Positions 45,691 to 52,892 of a stretch of DNA of 64,000 nucleotides are shown in pieces. A program made the position numbers and the translations under genes. The notes beneath the pieces are model-generated. The model saw nothing but the letters and a program-made list of their open reading frames with translations, had not been told where the DNA came from and did not search any database. Origin of the DNA: Aldehydirespirator sp965116665 (GTDB taxonomy: Bacteria; Actinomycetota; Acidimicrobiia; Acidimicrobiales; Aldehydirespiratoraceae); NCBI GenBank assembly GCA_965116665.1, contig OZ220709.1, positions 558,001-622,000 of the forward strand, written 5' to 3'. Numbering within the stretch: position 1 is the stretch's first letter; the number at the start of each line of letters is the position of its first letter.

Positions 45691-46686
45691 ATGACGAGCG
45701 CAGTGAAGGTCGCGTCGCGGGTTCCGCTCGTGGACCTGTCCAGTGCCTTCGAGCCAGGGCCCCGGCGAGACCATGTGGTGGACGTCATCGGGCGGGCCTG
45801 CGAGGACGTGGGCTTCCTGGTGATCACCGGACACGGTGTCGCTGGCGAGGTGGTGCAGCGAATCGATGCAGTCTCCCGGCAGTTCTTCGCCCTTCCCGAA
45901 AAAGAGAAGCTGACCCATGTCGGCGCGCCCGGGATCTACCGGGGCTTCACCCCCTCGCAGGCCTCGGCGTTGGCGCTGTCGCGCGAGGACGAGTCGCTGC
46001 CGGACCTGTGCGAGCTGTACACCGTCAACCGCTTCGACGATCCGGCGACCGCCCGCCGGTCGGGTCTGCGTGAGGGTCGGGAGGGATTCTTCGCGCCCAA
46101 CATCTGGCCCGACCCCGCCCGCCTGCCCGGCTTCAAGGAGGCCTTCGAGACGTACTACGAGGTGATGGAGGACCTGGCCACCAAGCTGATGAGGCTCATG
46201 GCCCTCGCCCTGAACCTGGACGAGCACTGGTTCGACGACAAGATCCGCGATCACATCACCAACCTGACCGTCAACCACTACCCCGCCCTCGACGAGCCGG
46301 CCCGGCCCGGACAGTTCCGGCGGGGCGCCCACTCCGACTGGGGCAGCCTCACGATCCTGTACCACGACGGCGAGCCCGGCCTGCAGATCATGTCGCCCGA
46401 CGGCGAGTGGGAGGACGTGCCCGTCGTTCCCGGCTCCTTCGTGGTCAACCTCGGCGACCTGATGGCGGCGTGGACCAACGACCGCTGGGTGTCGACGTTG
46501 CACCGCGTGGTAGCTCCGGAGGGGGACCTCGGCGACCGGATCTCCATCGCGTTCTTCCATCAGCCGACCTACGACGCTCACATCGAGTGCATCCCCACCT
46601 GCACGTCACCCGACGATCCACCCCACCACGAGCCCACCACATCGGGCGGGTGGATCCTGTCCATGCTTCAGAAGACCATCTACTGA
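45691..46686 (+). CDS. Fe(II)/2-oxoglutarate dioxygenase, isopenicillin-N-synthase family (paralogue 1)
   Basis: A 331-residue oxygenase. The N-terminal DIOX_N motif is PLVDLSSAFEPGPRRDHVVD through GFLVITGHGV. The iron site is H-x-D in AHSDWGSLTIL and the distal histidine in STLHRVV, and the 2-oxoglutarate arginine is in RISIAFF. It is paralogous to 47353-48354. Thymine-7-hydroxylase belongs to this family, which matters because a cytosine deaminase gene follows after 8 bases. Preceded by a GAAGGGGA Shine-Dalgarno. Confidence 0.87.
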   Translation: MTSAVKVASRVPLVDLSSAFEPGPRRDHVVDVIGRACEDVGFLVITGHGVAGEVVQRIDAVSRQFFALPEKEKLTHVGAPGIYRGFTPSQASALALSREDESLPDLCELYTVNRFDDPATARRSGLREGREGFFAPNIWPDPARLPGFKEAFETYYEVMEDLATKLMRLMALALNLDEHWFDDKIRDHITNLTVNHYPALDEPARPGQFRRGAHSDWGSLTILYHDGEPGLQIMSPDGEWEDVPVVPGSFVVNLGDLMAAWTNDRWVSTLHRVVAPEGDLGDRISIAFFHQPTYDAHIECIPTCTSPDDPPHHEPTTSGGWILSMLQKTIY

Positions 46687-46694
46687 CGGGGCCC

Positions 46695-47177
46695 GTGGTG
46701 CCTGAGCCCGACCCCGGCGGACTGCTGGCGCTGGCCTATGAGCAGGCCCGCAGGGGCCTGGCCGAGGGGGGAGTGCCCATCGGTGCCGCACTGGTCGACG
46801 CTGACGGTGCGGTGCTCGGAGCCGGCTGCAACGGCAATGTCCAGCAGGGCGATTTCCTGCTGCACGCCGAGACCGTCGCCATCGGGGACGCGGGCCCGCT
46901 GAGCGATTACTCCGGCACCACGCTGGTGACCACGATGACGCCCTGCTGGTACTGCTCGGGCCTGGTGCGGTTCCTCGGCATCGGCGCGGTGGTGGTGGGC
47001 GACAGCCAGAGCTGGTCCGACGAGGCGTTGGACTGGCTGGCCTCGGCCGGCGTCGCCATCACCAGGCTGCACGACCAGGCCTGCGCGGACATGTTCTCCG
47101 ACTGGTTGGCGACCAGCCCCGATGTGTGGTCGACCCTGCCGTCCAGCGCCGGTGGGCGCATTGACGGTCCGGGCTAA
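46695..47177 (+). CDS. Yeast-type cytosine deaminase-like zinc enzyme
   Basis: A 160-residue cytidine-deaminase-fold protein. The zinc site is HAE at 57-59 and PCWYC at 83-87. The framework GGVPIGAALV (25-34), TTLVTTMTPC, GIGAVVVG, and a C-terminal DVWSTL closely track yeast cytosine deaminase Fcy1 (158 residues, GGVPIG, TTLYTTLSPC, CVVG, QDWFED). It therefore probably deaminates a free base such as cytosine or 5-methylcytosine rather than a nucleoside or tRNA. GTG 46695 is used; the adjacent GTG 46698 is equivalent. It lies between two paralogous dioxygenase genes. Confidence 0.82.
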   Translation: MVPEPDPGGLLALAYEQARRGLAEGGVPIGAALVDADGAVLGAGCNGNVQQGDFLLHAETVAIGDAGPLSDYSGTTLVTTMTPCWYCSGLVRFLGIGAVVVGDSQSWSDEALDWLASAGVAITRLHDQACADMFSDWLATSPDVWSTLPSSAGGRIDGPG

Positions 47178-47226
47178 GAGGCCCCGCGGGTAGGTGAGCG
47201 AACCCGGCCCACACGGGCGGGGCCGT

Positions 47227-47271
47227 GGCCCGAGCGGCCCGTGAGCGCAGCGAACAAGATCGGGAGACACC
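47227..47271. repeat. Dispersed intergenic repeat, copy 2
   Basis: The first 23 bases are identical to 9638-9660, followed by a diverged tail (ACAAG, CGGGAG, CACC shared). It lies between the deaminase gene and the second dioxygenase promoter. Non-coding. Confidence 0.6.
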
Positions 47272-47290
47272 CCGCCCCGACACGACCGGC

Positions 47291-47318
47291 TTGCGTCTAC
47301 CAGCGCACGTTCTAGAGT
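47291..47318 (+). promoter_or_regulatory. Promoter of the second dioxygenase gene
   Basis: -35 TTGCGT (47291-47296), 16-base spacer, -10 TAGAGT (47313-47318). A leader of about 28 bases carries AGGGGAAGGG as Shine-Dalgarno before ATG 47353. No copy of the CAGTGA palindrome is seen here. Confidence 0.5.
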
Positions 47319-47352
47319 CGCGCCCAGCGATGCCATAGGGGAAGGGCAGGCC

Positions 47353-48354
47353 ATGACGGTCTCGACCGGTGTTACGTCTCGGGTGCCGCTCGTCGATCTC
47401 TCGGGAGCCTTCGAGCCGGGGCCGCGCCGCGACGAGGCTGTGGACGCCATCCGGCGGGCCTGCGAGGACGTGGGCTTCCTGGTGATCACCGGCCACGGCG
47501 TGTCCACCGAGGCGGTGCGACGGATCGACGCCGCCGCCCGACGGTTCTTCGCCCTGCCGCTGGCCGACAAGATGGAACTCGTCTGTGACTTCGGCAACCG
47601 CAGGGGCTACAAGCCTCTCCAGAGTTCGACGCTGGCGCTGTCCCGCGACCAGGAGACGCCGCCGGACCTGGCCGAGCTCTACCTCGTCAACCGCTTCGAC
47701 GACCGGGACGCGGCCCGTCGGGCCGGGCTGCGCGAGGGCCGCGAGGAGTTCTTCGCCCCCAACGTCTGGCCCGACCCGGACCTGGTGCCCGACTTCAGGC
47801 AGTCGTTCCTGACCTACTACGCGGTCATGGAGGACCTTGCGGCCAAGCTGATGCGGCTGATGGCGCTGGCCCTGGAGCTCGACGAGCACTGGTTCGACGA
47901 CAAGATTGCCGACCACGTAACCGGCCTGGCCGCACTGCGCTATCCCGCTCTGGACGCGGCGCCGCTGCCGGGACAGTTCCGCCGGGGGCCGCACTCGGAC
48001 TGGGGCAGCCTCACGATCCTCTACGGCGACGGCGTGCCCGGCCTTCAGATCCTGTCGCCTGAGGGCGAATGGGAGGACGTGCCCGCGGTCGCCGGTTCCT
48101 TCGTCATCAACCTCGGCGATCTCATGGCGGCCTGGACCAACGACCGCTGGGTCTCCACCCTTCACCGGGTGGTGGCCGCCGACGGCGCCTGGGGTGAGCG
48201 CATCTCGGTGGCGTTCTTCCACCAGCCCACCTACGACGCAGTGATCGAGTGCATCCCCACCTGCACCTCACCGGAGGATCCGCCCCGCTACGAGCCCATC
48301 ACCTCGGGGGAGTGGCTCGACTGGATGATCCGCAAGACCACCACCTACAACTGA
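47353..48354 (+). CDS. Fe(II)/2-oxoglutarate dioxygenase, isopenicillin-N-synthase family (paralogue 2)
   Basis: A 333-residue oxygenase sharing most of its core with 45691-46686, including CEDVGFLVITGHGV, DLMAAWTNDRWVSTLHRVV and a Cys-containing ECIPTCTSPEDPP tail. Iron ligands are in PHSDWGSLTIL and STLHRVV; 2-oxoglutarate arginine is in RISVAFF. The two copies differ most in the region after the N-terminal domain (NRRGYKPLQSSTLALSRDQE here), which often forms the substrate lid, suggesting different or successive substrates. It has its own promoter. Confidence 0.87.
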   Translation: MTVSTGVTSRVPLVDLSGAFEPGPRRDEAVDAIRRACEDVGFLVITGHGVSTEAVRRIDAAARRFFALPLADKMELVCDFGNRRGYKPLQSSTLALSRDQETPPDLAELYLVNRFDDRDAARRAGLREGREEFFAPNVWPDPDLVPDFRQSFLTYYAVMEDLAAKLMRLMALALELDEHWFDDKIADHVTGLAALRYPALDAAPLPGQFRRGPHSDWGSLTILYGDGVPGLQILSPEGEWEDVPAVAGSFVINLGDLMAAWTNDRWVSTLHRVVAADGAWGERISVAFFHQPTYDAVIECIPTCTSPEDPPRYEPITSGEWLDWMIRKTTTYN

Positions 48355-48375
48355 ACCCCGAGCCCGAAGAGGCCT

Positions 48376-49647
48376 CTAGCGCGCACCGCCCGGGTCGGCG
48401 GGCAGGTCGGTGATGAACATGTGACCCGGCTCGTGGACGATGGCTAAGTCGGGCGCGGCGTTGACGATGGCCAGTTGCGGGGTGACGCCGCAGGCCCAGA
48501 ACATCGGCACTTCACCGTCATCGATGTCGACTCCGTCGCCGAAGTCGGGGGTCTTGAGGTCCGCTATGCCGATCCCGTTCGGGTCCCCGGCATGGACCGG
48601 ACCGCCGTGGGCTTGCGGGTAGTTCTCGGTGATCCGCCGGGCCTGATCGACCATGTCGGAGGGCATGGGCCGCATCGACACGACCAGCGGGCCGGCAAAG
48701 TCGCCGGCGGGTTCGCACTGCCGGTTGGTGATGTACATGGGCACGTTGCGGCCCTGCTGGATGTGCCGGACCGGCAGCCCGGCCCGCATCAGGGCCGCCT
48801 CGAAGCTGAAGCTGCATCCCAGCAGCACCGTGACCAGATCGTCCCGCCACCATCCGGTGGCGTCGGTGGCCGAGTGGGTGTGGGCTCCGTCGACGAGCAA
48901 CCGGTACCGGGGCAGGTCGGCCCGAACGTCGCTGCCGGGTGCGGAGCGCACCGCCTCAGTGCCGTGTTCGAGGATCTCCACCACGGGGCAAGGCTTGGGA
49001 TTGCGCTCCGCGAAGGCGATGAAGTCCGAAGCCACGTCCTTGGGCAGCACCACGAGGTTGGCTTGGACGCATCCCGGGGCCAGGTGAGCCGTGGGCCCGG
49101 TGTGCTCGCCTGCCCGTATCGCCAACCTCGCCCGTTGCGCCGCACCTGCTCGGGCCGGTTCGGTAGTCGTATCGCCGCCATCGGCGAGGATCTCGACCAG
49201 CGCTTCCAGCAGAGGGGCCTGGCCCTTGTGCAGTTTCGTCCGGGCTTCGTCGATCGTCCACCACGCTGCTTTGTCCACCTCCGGGTACTCCTGGATCCGG
49301 CCGGAGCGGGGAGGCCATTCGAGCTCGAAGGTGTTGCTGACCACATGGGTCGCGTCGAAGTCCGCCTCGAGCGCCCACGCGCTGATCTTCTTGCGGCGCG
49401 GCTCGCCGAACTCGCCGAGGAAGATCCGCGGCCCGGCCGGCGGCGGCGATCCCAGCTCCTCCTCGAACTCCCGCAGGGCCACCGTCTCGGCATCCTCGCC
49501 CTCGGCATACTCGCCCTTGGGGATCGACCAGGCGTGCTCGTCCTTCTTGGCCCAGAACGGTCCGCCGGGATGCACGAGCAGCACTTCGACCTCACCGGCG
49601 GCGCTCCGGCGGTGGAGTATGAGGCCTGCGCTTGTCTTACTTGCCAT
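48376..49647 (-). CDS. Nudix hydrolase fused to DUF1445 (YcsI/D-glutamate-cyclase-like) domain
   Basis: A 423-residue two-domain protein. Residues 1-~160 are a Nudix hydrolase; the Nudix box runs 45-67 with G45, E51 and R59-E-x-x-E-E intact. Residues ~168-423 are a full DUF1445 domain (IRAGEHTGPTAHLAPGCVQA, CSFSFEAALMRAGLPVRHI, QGRNVPMYITN, GEVPMFWACGVTPQ), a family including putative hydro-lyases and D-glutamate cyclase. No ATG, GTG or plausible restart lies between the domains, so it is one polypeptide. The start is the ATG before the Nudix fold. Convergent with dioxygenase 2. Confidence 0.82.
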   Translation of the reverse strand: MASKTSAGLILHRRSAAGEVEVLLVHPGGPFWAKKDEHAWSIPKGEYAEGEDAETVALREFEEELGSPPPAGPRIFLGEFGEPRRKKISAWALEADFDATHVVSNTFELEWPPRSGRIQEYPEVDKAAWWTIDEARTKLHKGQAPLLEALVEILADGGDTTTEPARAGAAQRARLAIRAGEHTGPTAHLAPGCVQANLVVLPKDVASDFIAFAERNPKPCPVVEILEHGTEAVRSAPGSDVRADLPRYRLLVDGAHTHSATDATGWWRDDLVTVLLGCSFSFEAALMRAGLPVRHIQQGRNVPMYITNRQCEPAGDFAGPLVVSMRPMPSDMVDQARRITENYPQAHGGPVHAGDPNGIGIADLKTPDFGDGVDIDDGEVPMFWACGVTPQLAIVNAAPDLAIVHEPGHMFITDLPADPGGAR

Positions 49648-49752
49648 GGTGCCACGATTCTGTAGGCAGACCGGGGCGGTAGGGAGTGTCGAACATAGCC
49701 TCGTGCGCAGGCCGGGAGGCCCGGTGAGAGCATCGCTGGACCGCCCGCACAT

Positions 49753-49821
49753 ACTCTGTGTCGGGCACTCTGTGTCGGGCAACTCTGTGTTGGGCACTCT
49801 GTGTCGGACTCCGTGTTGGAC
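49753..49821. repeat. Five tandem 14-base repeats upstream of a cupin gene
   Basis: Unit ACTCTGTGTCGGGC at 49753-49766 and 49767-49780, then (after one extra A) ACTCTGTGTTGGGC at 49782-49795, a shortened copy 49796-49807, and a diverged ACTCCGTGTTGGAC at 49808-49821. It ends 18 bases before the cupin ATG. Close spacing on one face would suit multiple protein-binding sites; slippage-type expansion is the alternative. Confidence 0.65.
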
Positions 49822-49839
49822 AATCGAGCCGGGGGAGCC

Positions 49840-50454
49840 ATGAGCGAGAAGGACCGGGCAGCCGAGCGAGCCGCGGCGGTCACCGGCGCGATGGACGACA
49901 TCGCCGAGATCGAGGCCCAAGGCCGCCAGCACGGCGGCATGGACCAGGCCGGCGTGGAGTGCATCAAGGAGCGGCTGCTGCGACTGGCCGAGCGCGATGA
50001 CCTGTTCAGTGACGAGGACTTCCCGCCCCCGGACACTCCCGGGAGTTCGGTGAGCTACCGGATCGCGCAGAACGACAACGACGAGCTTGCTCTGTATGTG
50101 CAGTGCGTGGGTGACGGCACCTGGGCGCCCCCTCACGAGCACAGGACCTGGGCGGTGATCGTGGGAATGCGAGGCCAGGAGTTCAACCGGCTGTACGGCC
50201 CCTGCGTGGGTGGGGGCGAGCCGCAGGTGCAGCACGAGGTGGTGGTCGAGCGGGGTACCGGGGTGGCGATGCTCGCTGATGACGTGCACTCGATCCGGAT
50301 CGAGGGCTCAGCAACCAACTTCCACTGCTATGGCCTGGCCCTCGAACGGCTCACCGGTCGCCAGTTCTGGCACGCTCCAAGCGGCGAGTGGCGTGAGTAC
50401 GACGATGCCAGCCTCATAGTCGAGGCCCGCCCCGACCGGGACACGCCGCCCTAG
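49840..50454 (+). CDS. Cysteine-dioxygenase-like cupin protein
   Basis: A 204-residue protein with a CDO-type beta-helix: PPHEHRTWAVIVGMRGQE supplies two metal histidines, and a third histidine follows in DVHSIRIEGSA. The N-terminal ~60 residues are helical. Such proteins oxidise small thiols, or serve as related metal-dependent enzymes; the substrate is not determinable. The ATG at 49840 has GGGGGAG upstream; an in-frame GTG at 49801 inside the tandem repeats is unlikely. Its TAG stop overlaps the convergent YdeI-type gene's stop at CTAG. Confidence 0.72.
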   Translation: MSEKDRAAERAAAVTGAMDDIAEIEAQGRQHGGMDQAGVECIKERLLRLAERDDLFSDEDFPPPDTPGSSVSYRIAQNDNDELALYVQCVGDGTWAPPHEHRTWAVIVGMRGQEFNRLYGPCVGGGEPQVQHEVVVERGTGVAMLADDVHSIRIEGSATNFHCYGLALERLTGRQFWHAPSGEWREYDDASLIVEARPDRDTPP

Positions 50455-50957
50455 CGCTGGTCCAGCTTCGCCGTACGGGGCACGCCCTCCTCGATTGCGG
50501 CCTGGACGATCCGGCCGATGCGATTGGCGCGGGTTTGCTCCCGCTTCGCGTCAGCCAGCCACACCAGCAACTCCTTGCGCCTCGACGGTGTCAACGCCTC
50601 CCAGGCCGCCGAGGCGCCCTCCTCGCTCAGAGCTTCCTGCAGCTCTGGCGGTGTCTCCGGCGTCCGGTCGCGGCGGTCGAGACTGATACGGATCTCCACC
50701 GAGTCGCCCGCACCCTTGCCGATTGCCTGCCGGATCGCGTTGTTCAGAAACAGCCGATGACGCCCACCGCCGACAGGCACGAGCGTGGCGGTCAGCTCCG
50801 CCCCATCCACGGTGCCCACAACCGGCACATAGCCCCGCACCGCGAGCGCCTCGGATACCGACGCGGGAACGTCAAGCGCCACGTTCATGATGTGCGGGTA
50901 GTTCGACGCCAGCTCGTAGAGCACGCGCTCGAACCGATGCTCCCCCGATTCCGACAC
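50451..50957 (-). CDS. YdeI/OmdA-like protein with DUF1905 domain
   Basis: A 168-residue protein: DUF1905 barrel (VPVVGTVDGAELTATLVPV, then HRLFLNNAIRQAIGKGAGD) followed by the YdeI/OmpD-associated helical tail (PPELQEALSE, AWEALTPSRRKELLVWLADA, then TRANRIGRIV). The biochemical role of the family is unclear. I use the GTG at 50957 because GGAG lies 5 bases upstream; a TTG at 51005 and an ATG at 50888 are alternatives. Divergent from the NYN gene. Confidence 0.75.
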   Translation of the reverse strand: MSESGEHRFERVLYELASNYPHIMNVALDVPASVSEALAVRGYVPVVGTVDGAELTATLVPVGGGRHRLFLNNAIRQAIGKGAGDSVEIRISLDRRDRTPETPPELQEALSEEGASAAWEALTPSRRKELLVWLADAKREQTRANRIGRIVQAAIEEGVPRTAKLDQR

Positions 50958-51010
50958 TTGGTCTCCGTTGATGCTGTCATGCCCTGACGGGGTTGTCGGG
51001 TACAAGATGT

Positions 51011-51023
51011 CTACTCTGAGTAG
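51011..51023. promoter_or_regulatory. Palindrome at the NYN-gene promoter
   Basis: CTACTCTGAGTAG is a perfect 6-1-6 palindrome. It contains TACTCT (51012-51017), a TANNNT -10 ending 10 bases before the ATG at 51028. An operator controlling the NYN gene, or both divergent genes, is plausible. Confidence 0.45.
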
Positions 51024-51027
51024 TAGG

Positions 51028-51654
51028 ATGCTGGCACCGTCAAAGACGATCGTCTACATCGACGGGTTCAACTTCTACTACGGCGCGGTAAAGGATACGC
51101 CGTACAAGTGGCTCGACTTCGAGGGCTTCTGTCGGCTGCTACTGCCGCGCGACAACATCGTCAAGATCAGGTACTTCACGGCCCGGATCTCCGCGCTGCC
51201 GCACGATCCTCAAGCGCCGGCTCGGCAGGACGTCTACTTGAGAGCGCTCGGGACCTTGCCTCTTGTCGAAGTCCACTACGGGCACTTTGCCACTCGTCCC
51301 CAGCGAATGCCGCTAGCGACTCCACCGCATCACACCGTTGAGGTACTCCGCACCGAGGAGAAGGGCTCGGACGTCAATCTGGCGGCGTGCCTGTTGCGGG
51401 ATGCGTTCATGGGCGAATGCGACACGGCGGTGGTCGTTAGTAACGACTCCGACCTGGCCGAAGCTGTGCGCATCGCCCAAGACGACGCTGGCATCAAGGT
51501 CGGTGTCGTCAACCCTCACCCGAAGCGGAAACGGTCCAGGCGGCTCAATGGCACCTTCTTCAAGCAGGTCCGGACGAGCGCCCTCGCTCGGACCCAGCTG
51601 CCTGCGGTGGTCTACGATCACAACGGCCCAATCCAAAAGCCGAGCAGTTGGTAG
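51028..51654 (+). CDS. NYN-domain (PIN-like) ribonuclease, LabA/DUF88 type
   Basis: A 208-residue protein. Catalytic acidic residues are expected in VYIDGFNFYYG (Asp12 region), KGSDVNLAACLLRDAF and VVVSNDSDLAEAVRIA. NYN proteins are metal-dependent RNases and are common in mobile islands and defence neighbourhoods. The basic PHPKRKRSRRLNGTFFKQV tail fits nucleic-acid binding. The second ATG (MLAPSKT) is preferred because TACTCT precedes it; ATG 51007 lies before the palindrome. A strong hairpin follows the stop. Confidence 0.8.
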   Translation: MLAPSKTIVYIDGFNFYYGAVKDTPYKWLDFEGFCRLLLPRDNIVKIRYFTARISALPHDPQAPARQDVYLRALGTLPLVEVHYGHFATRPQRMPLATPPHHTVEVLRTEEKGSDVNLAACLLRDAFMGECDTAVVVSNDSDLAEAVRIAQDDAGIKVGVVNPHPKRKRSRRLNGTFFKQVRTSALARTQLPAVVYDHNGPIQKPSSW

Positions 51655-51662
51655 AAAGCGCA

Positions 51663-51686
51663 AGGCCCCGGCCGGAACCGGGGCCT
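51663..51686 (+). terminator. GC-rich hairpin terminator after the NYN gene
   Basis: AGGCCCCGG (51663-51671) and CCGGGGCCT (51678-51686) form a perfect 9-base stem with a CCGGAA loop, 9 bases after the NYN stop. There is no U-tract, as is usual in high-GC actinobacteria. A weaker CCCAG/CTGGG stem follows. Confidence 0.6.
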
Positions 51687-51737
51687 GCACCCAGCCACCG
51701 AAGCGACTGGGGGGATGCTCGGAAGCGTAACCACCCC

Positions 51738-51914
51738 CTATGACAAGCGCAAGAACTCAGATCTCAGTCGGAGCACATCCTCCGGTATCGACAGTTCGGG
51801 CATGTCTACGGTGCAAGCGCTTGGAGCATGGCCTGATGCCGACAATCGCACAACCACGAACAGCCTTTCACCGAACACCTTCGCGATGGCCCAGACCTCA
51901 TCGAAGCCCGACAC
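51738..51914 (-). CDS. Small hypothetical ORF, 58 residues
   Basis: A GTG-initiated frame on the minus strand (VSGFDEVWAIAKVFGERLFV, ending LRLRSEFLRLS). Its composition alternates hydrophobic and charged residues like a real alpha/beta protein, and GGTGAGG lies about 10 bases before the GTG. It follows the transposase-like tail of the hsdM remnant by 22 bases. No family recognised. It may be a genuine short gene or a fragment of a larger one. Confidence 0.3.
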   Translation of the reverse strand: MSGFDEVWAIAKVFGERLFVVVRLSASGHAPSACTVDMPELSIPEDVLRLRSEFLRLS

Positions 51915-51936
51915 GTCGACTGAGCCTCACCGGGTT

Positions 51937-52050
51937 TCACGCAGGCTGTTTGTTGTGAGTCTGTGCCTGGTGGGCTGAGTGTTGTTGACGGTAGTGGAGG
52001 TCTTCGGCTTCGGCTGGTGGGACGCGGCCGACGTTGTGGTGGTGGATGCG
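51937..52050 (-). mobile_element. Probable IS3-family transposase 3' remnant
   Basis: Thirty-seven codons fused in frame to the hsdM fragment. R-I-H, then PPAEAEDLHYRQ near the C-terminus, matches the last segment of IS3 OrfB integrase cores. No terminal inverted repeats or other transposase parts were found, so this is a deletion scar and not a complete element. Confidence 0.5.
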
Positions 52051-52569
52051 ACCGCCGGGCTCGGGGAGCATCACGTCGACGATGGCCGATATCAGCGCCC
52101 TGGGCGTGAAGTACTGGCCCGCGCCCCGGGCTCCCTCCTGGGCGGTCTTCTCGATCAGGCCTTCGTACGCGGCGCCCTTGACATCGGCGTCGTAGCTGAG
52201 CCACTCGTGCTTGTCGATGAAGTCCTTGATGAGCTGCTCCAGCTTGGCCGGGGTCTGGATCCGGTTGCGGGCCTTGTGGAAGACCACGCCCAACATGTCG
52301 TCGCCCGCGCCGAGTTCCGAGAGGGCGTCGCTGTAGTGGGCTTCGAGCTCGGCGCCCGACCGGCTCAGCAGCGACTGCCAGTCGTACTCGATGGGCACCA
52401 CCCGCTCACCACCAAGCAGCTCATGCTGCTCGTCGGCCATCTTCAAGAACAGCAGGTAGGTGAGCTGCTCCAGGTAGTCGCCGTAGGACAAGCCGTCGTC
52501 ACGCAGCACATCGCAGAAGTCCCACAGCCGCTGCACCAACGCCTTCGGATCGCTACCGGGCATCGGCAC
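51937..52569 (-). pseudogene. hsdM: Truncated type I methyltransferase HsdM joined to a transposase-like tail
   Basis: Residues 1-~173 are the N-terminal part of HsdM: HsdM_N helical domain (LVQRLWDFCDVLRDDGLSYG, YLLFLKMADEQHE), then GAGQYFTPRALISAIVDVM at the start of the methyltransferase domain. The expected DPACGTGG SAM-binding motif and NPPF catalytic motif are missing. After PEPGG (about 52050) the sequence changes to RIHHHNVGRVPPAEAEDLHY, which resembles the C-terminal end of IS3-type transposases (R-[IL]-H, PPAE, [YH]YRQ). The 210-residue product cannot methylate DNA. No hsdS or hsdR follows. Confidence 0.72.
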
Positions 52570-52805
52570 ACGCTATGCCGCAGACCGTCTCCGGCGCAGG
52601 CGTGGAGTCGCTCGTTGCTGCTCGGCGCGGTCGGACACCGGTTCTGGTGGAGTCGCCCTCTCGTCTGTGGAGTGAGGGCGGCTCTGCTTGATCGTCGTCG
52701 AGCCTTTGTGCAGCCCCGACGCGGTCGCGCCCAGCAGCCGCTCACCGGCATAGTCCGGAGACGGAGTCGCTAGTCCAATTACATTATGATATAGGCTGAT
52801 ATCAA

Positions 52806-52834
52806 TTGAAGAATCTATGATTGGTTAATATATT
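52806..52834 (+). promoter_or_regulatory. Strong AT-rich promoter of the toxin-antitoxin operon
   Basis: -35 TTGAAG (52806-52811), 17-base spacer, -10 TATATT (52829-52834), inside an ~80-base AT-rich island (52770-52850) that stands out from the high-GC background. A ~50-base leader with GGGAGGAG leads to ATG 52893. Confidence 0.62.
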
Positions 52835-52892
52835 ACAATATCTTGCGCTAGCCGCCGTAGGGCGAGAGGTGAGGACAGCGGGAGGAGTGACG

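Noticed and set aside
49753..49821. Tandem repeats considered as a CRISPR array
   Set aside because: Units are 14 bases with no spacers, and no cas genes are present.
51655..51978. Plus-strand frames downstream of the NYN gene (about 70-87 codons)
   Set aside because: Ser/Thr-rich without fold-like pattern and starting inside or beside the terminator; the opposite-strand 58-codon frame looks more protein-like.
52443..52751. 102-codon minus-strand frame overlapping the hsdM start
   Set aside because: Arg/Cys/Ser-rich shadow frame; HsdM_N similarity in the other frame explains the DNA.
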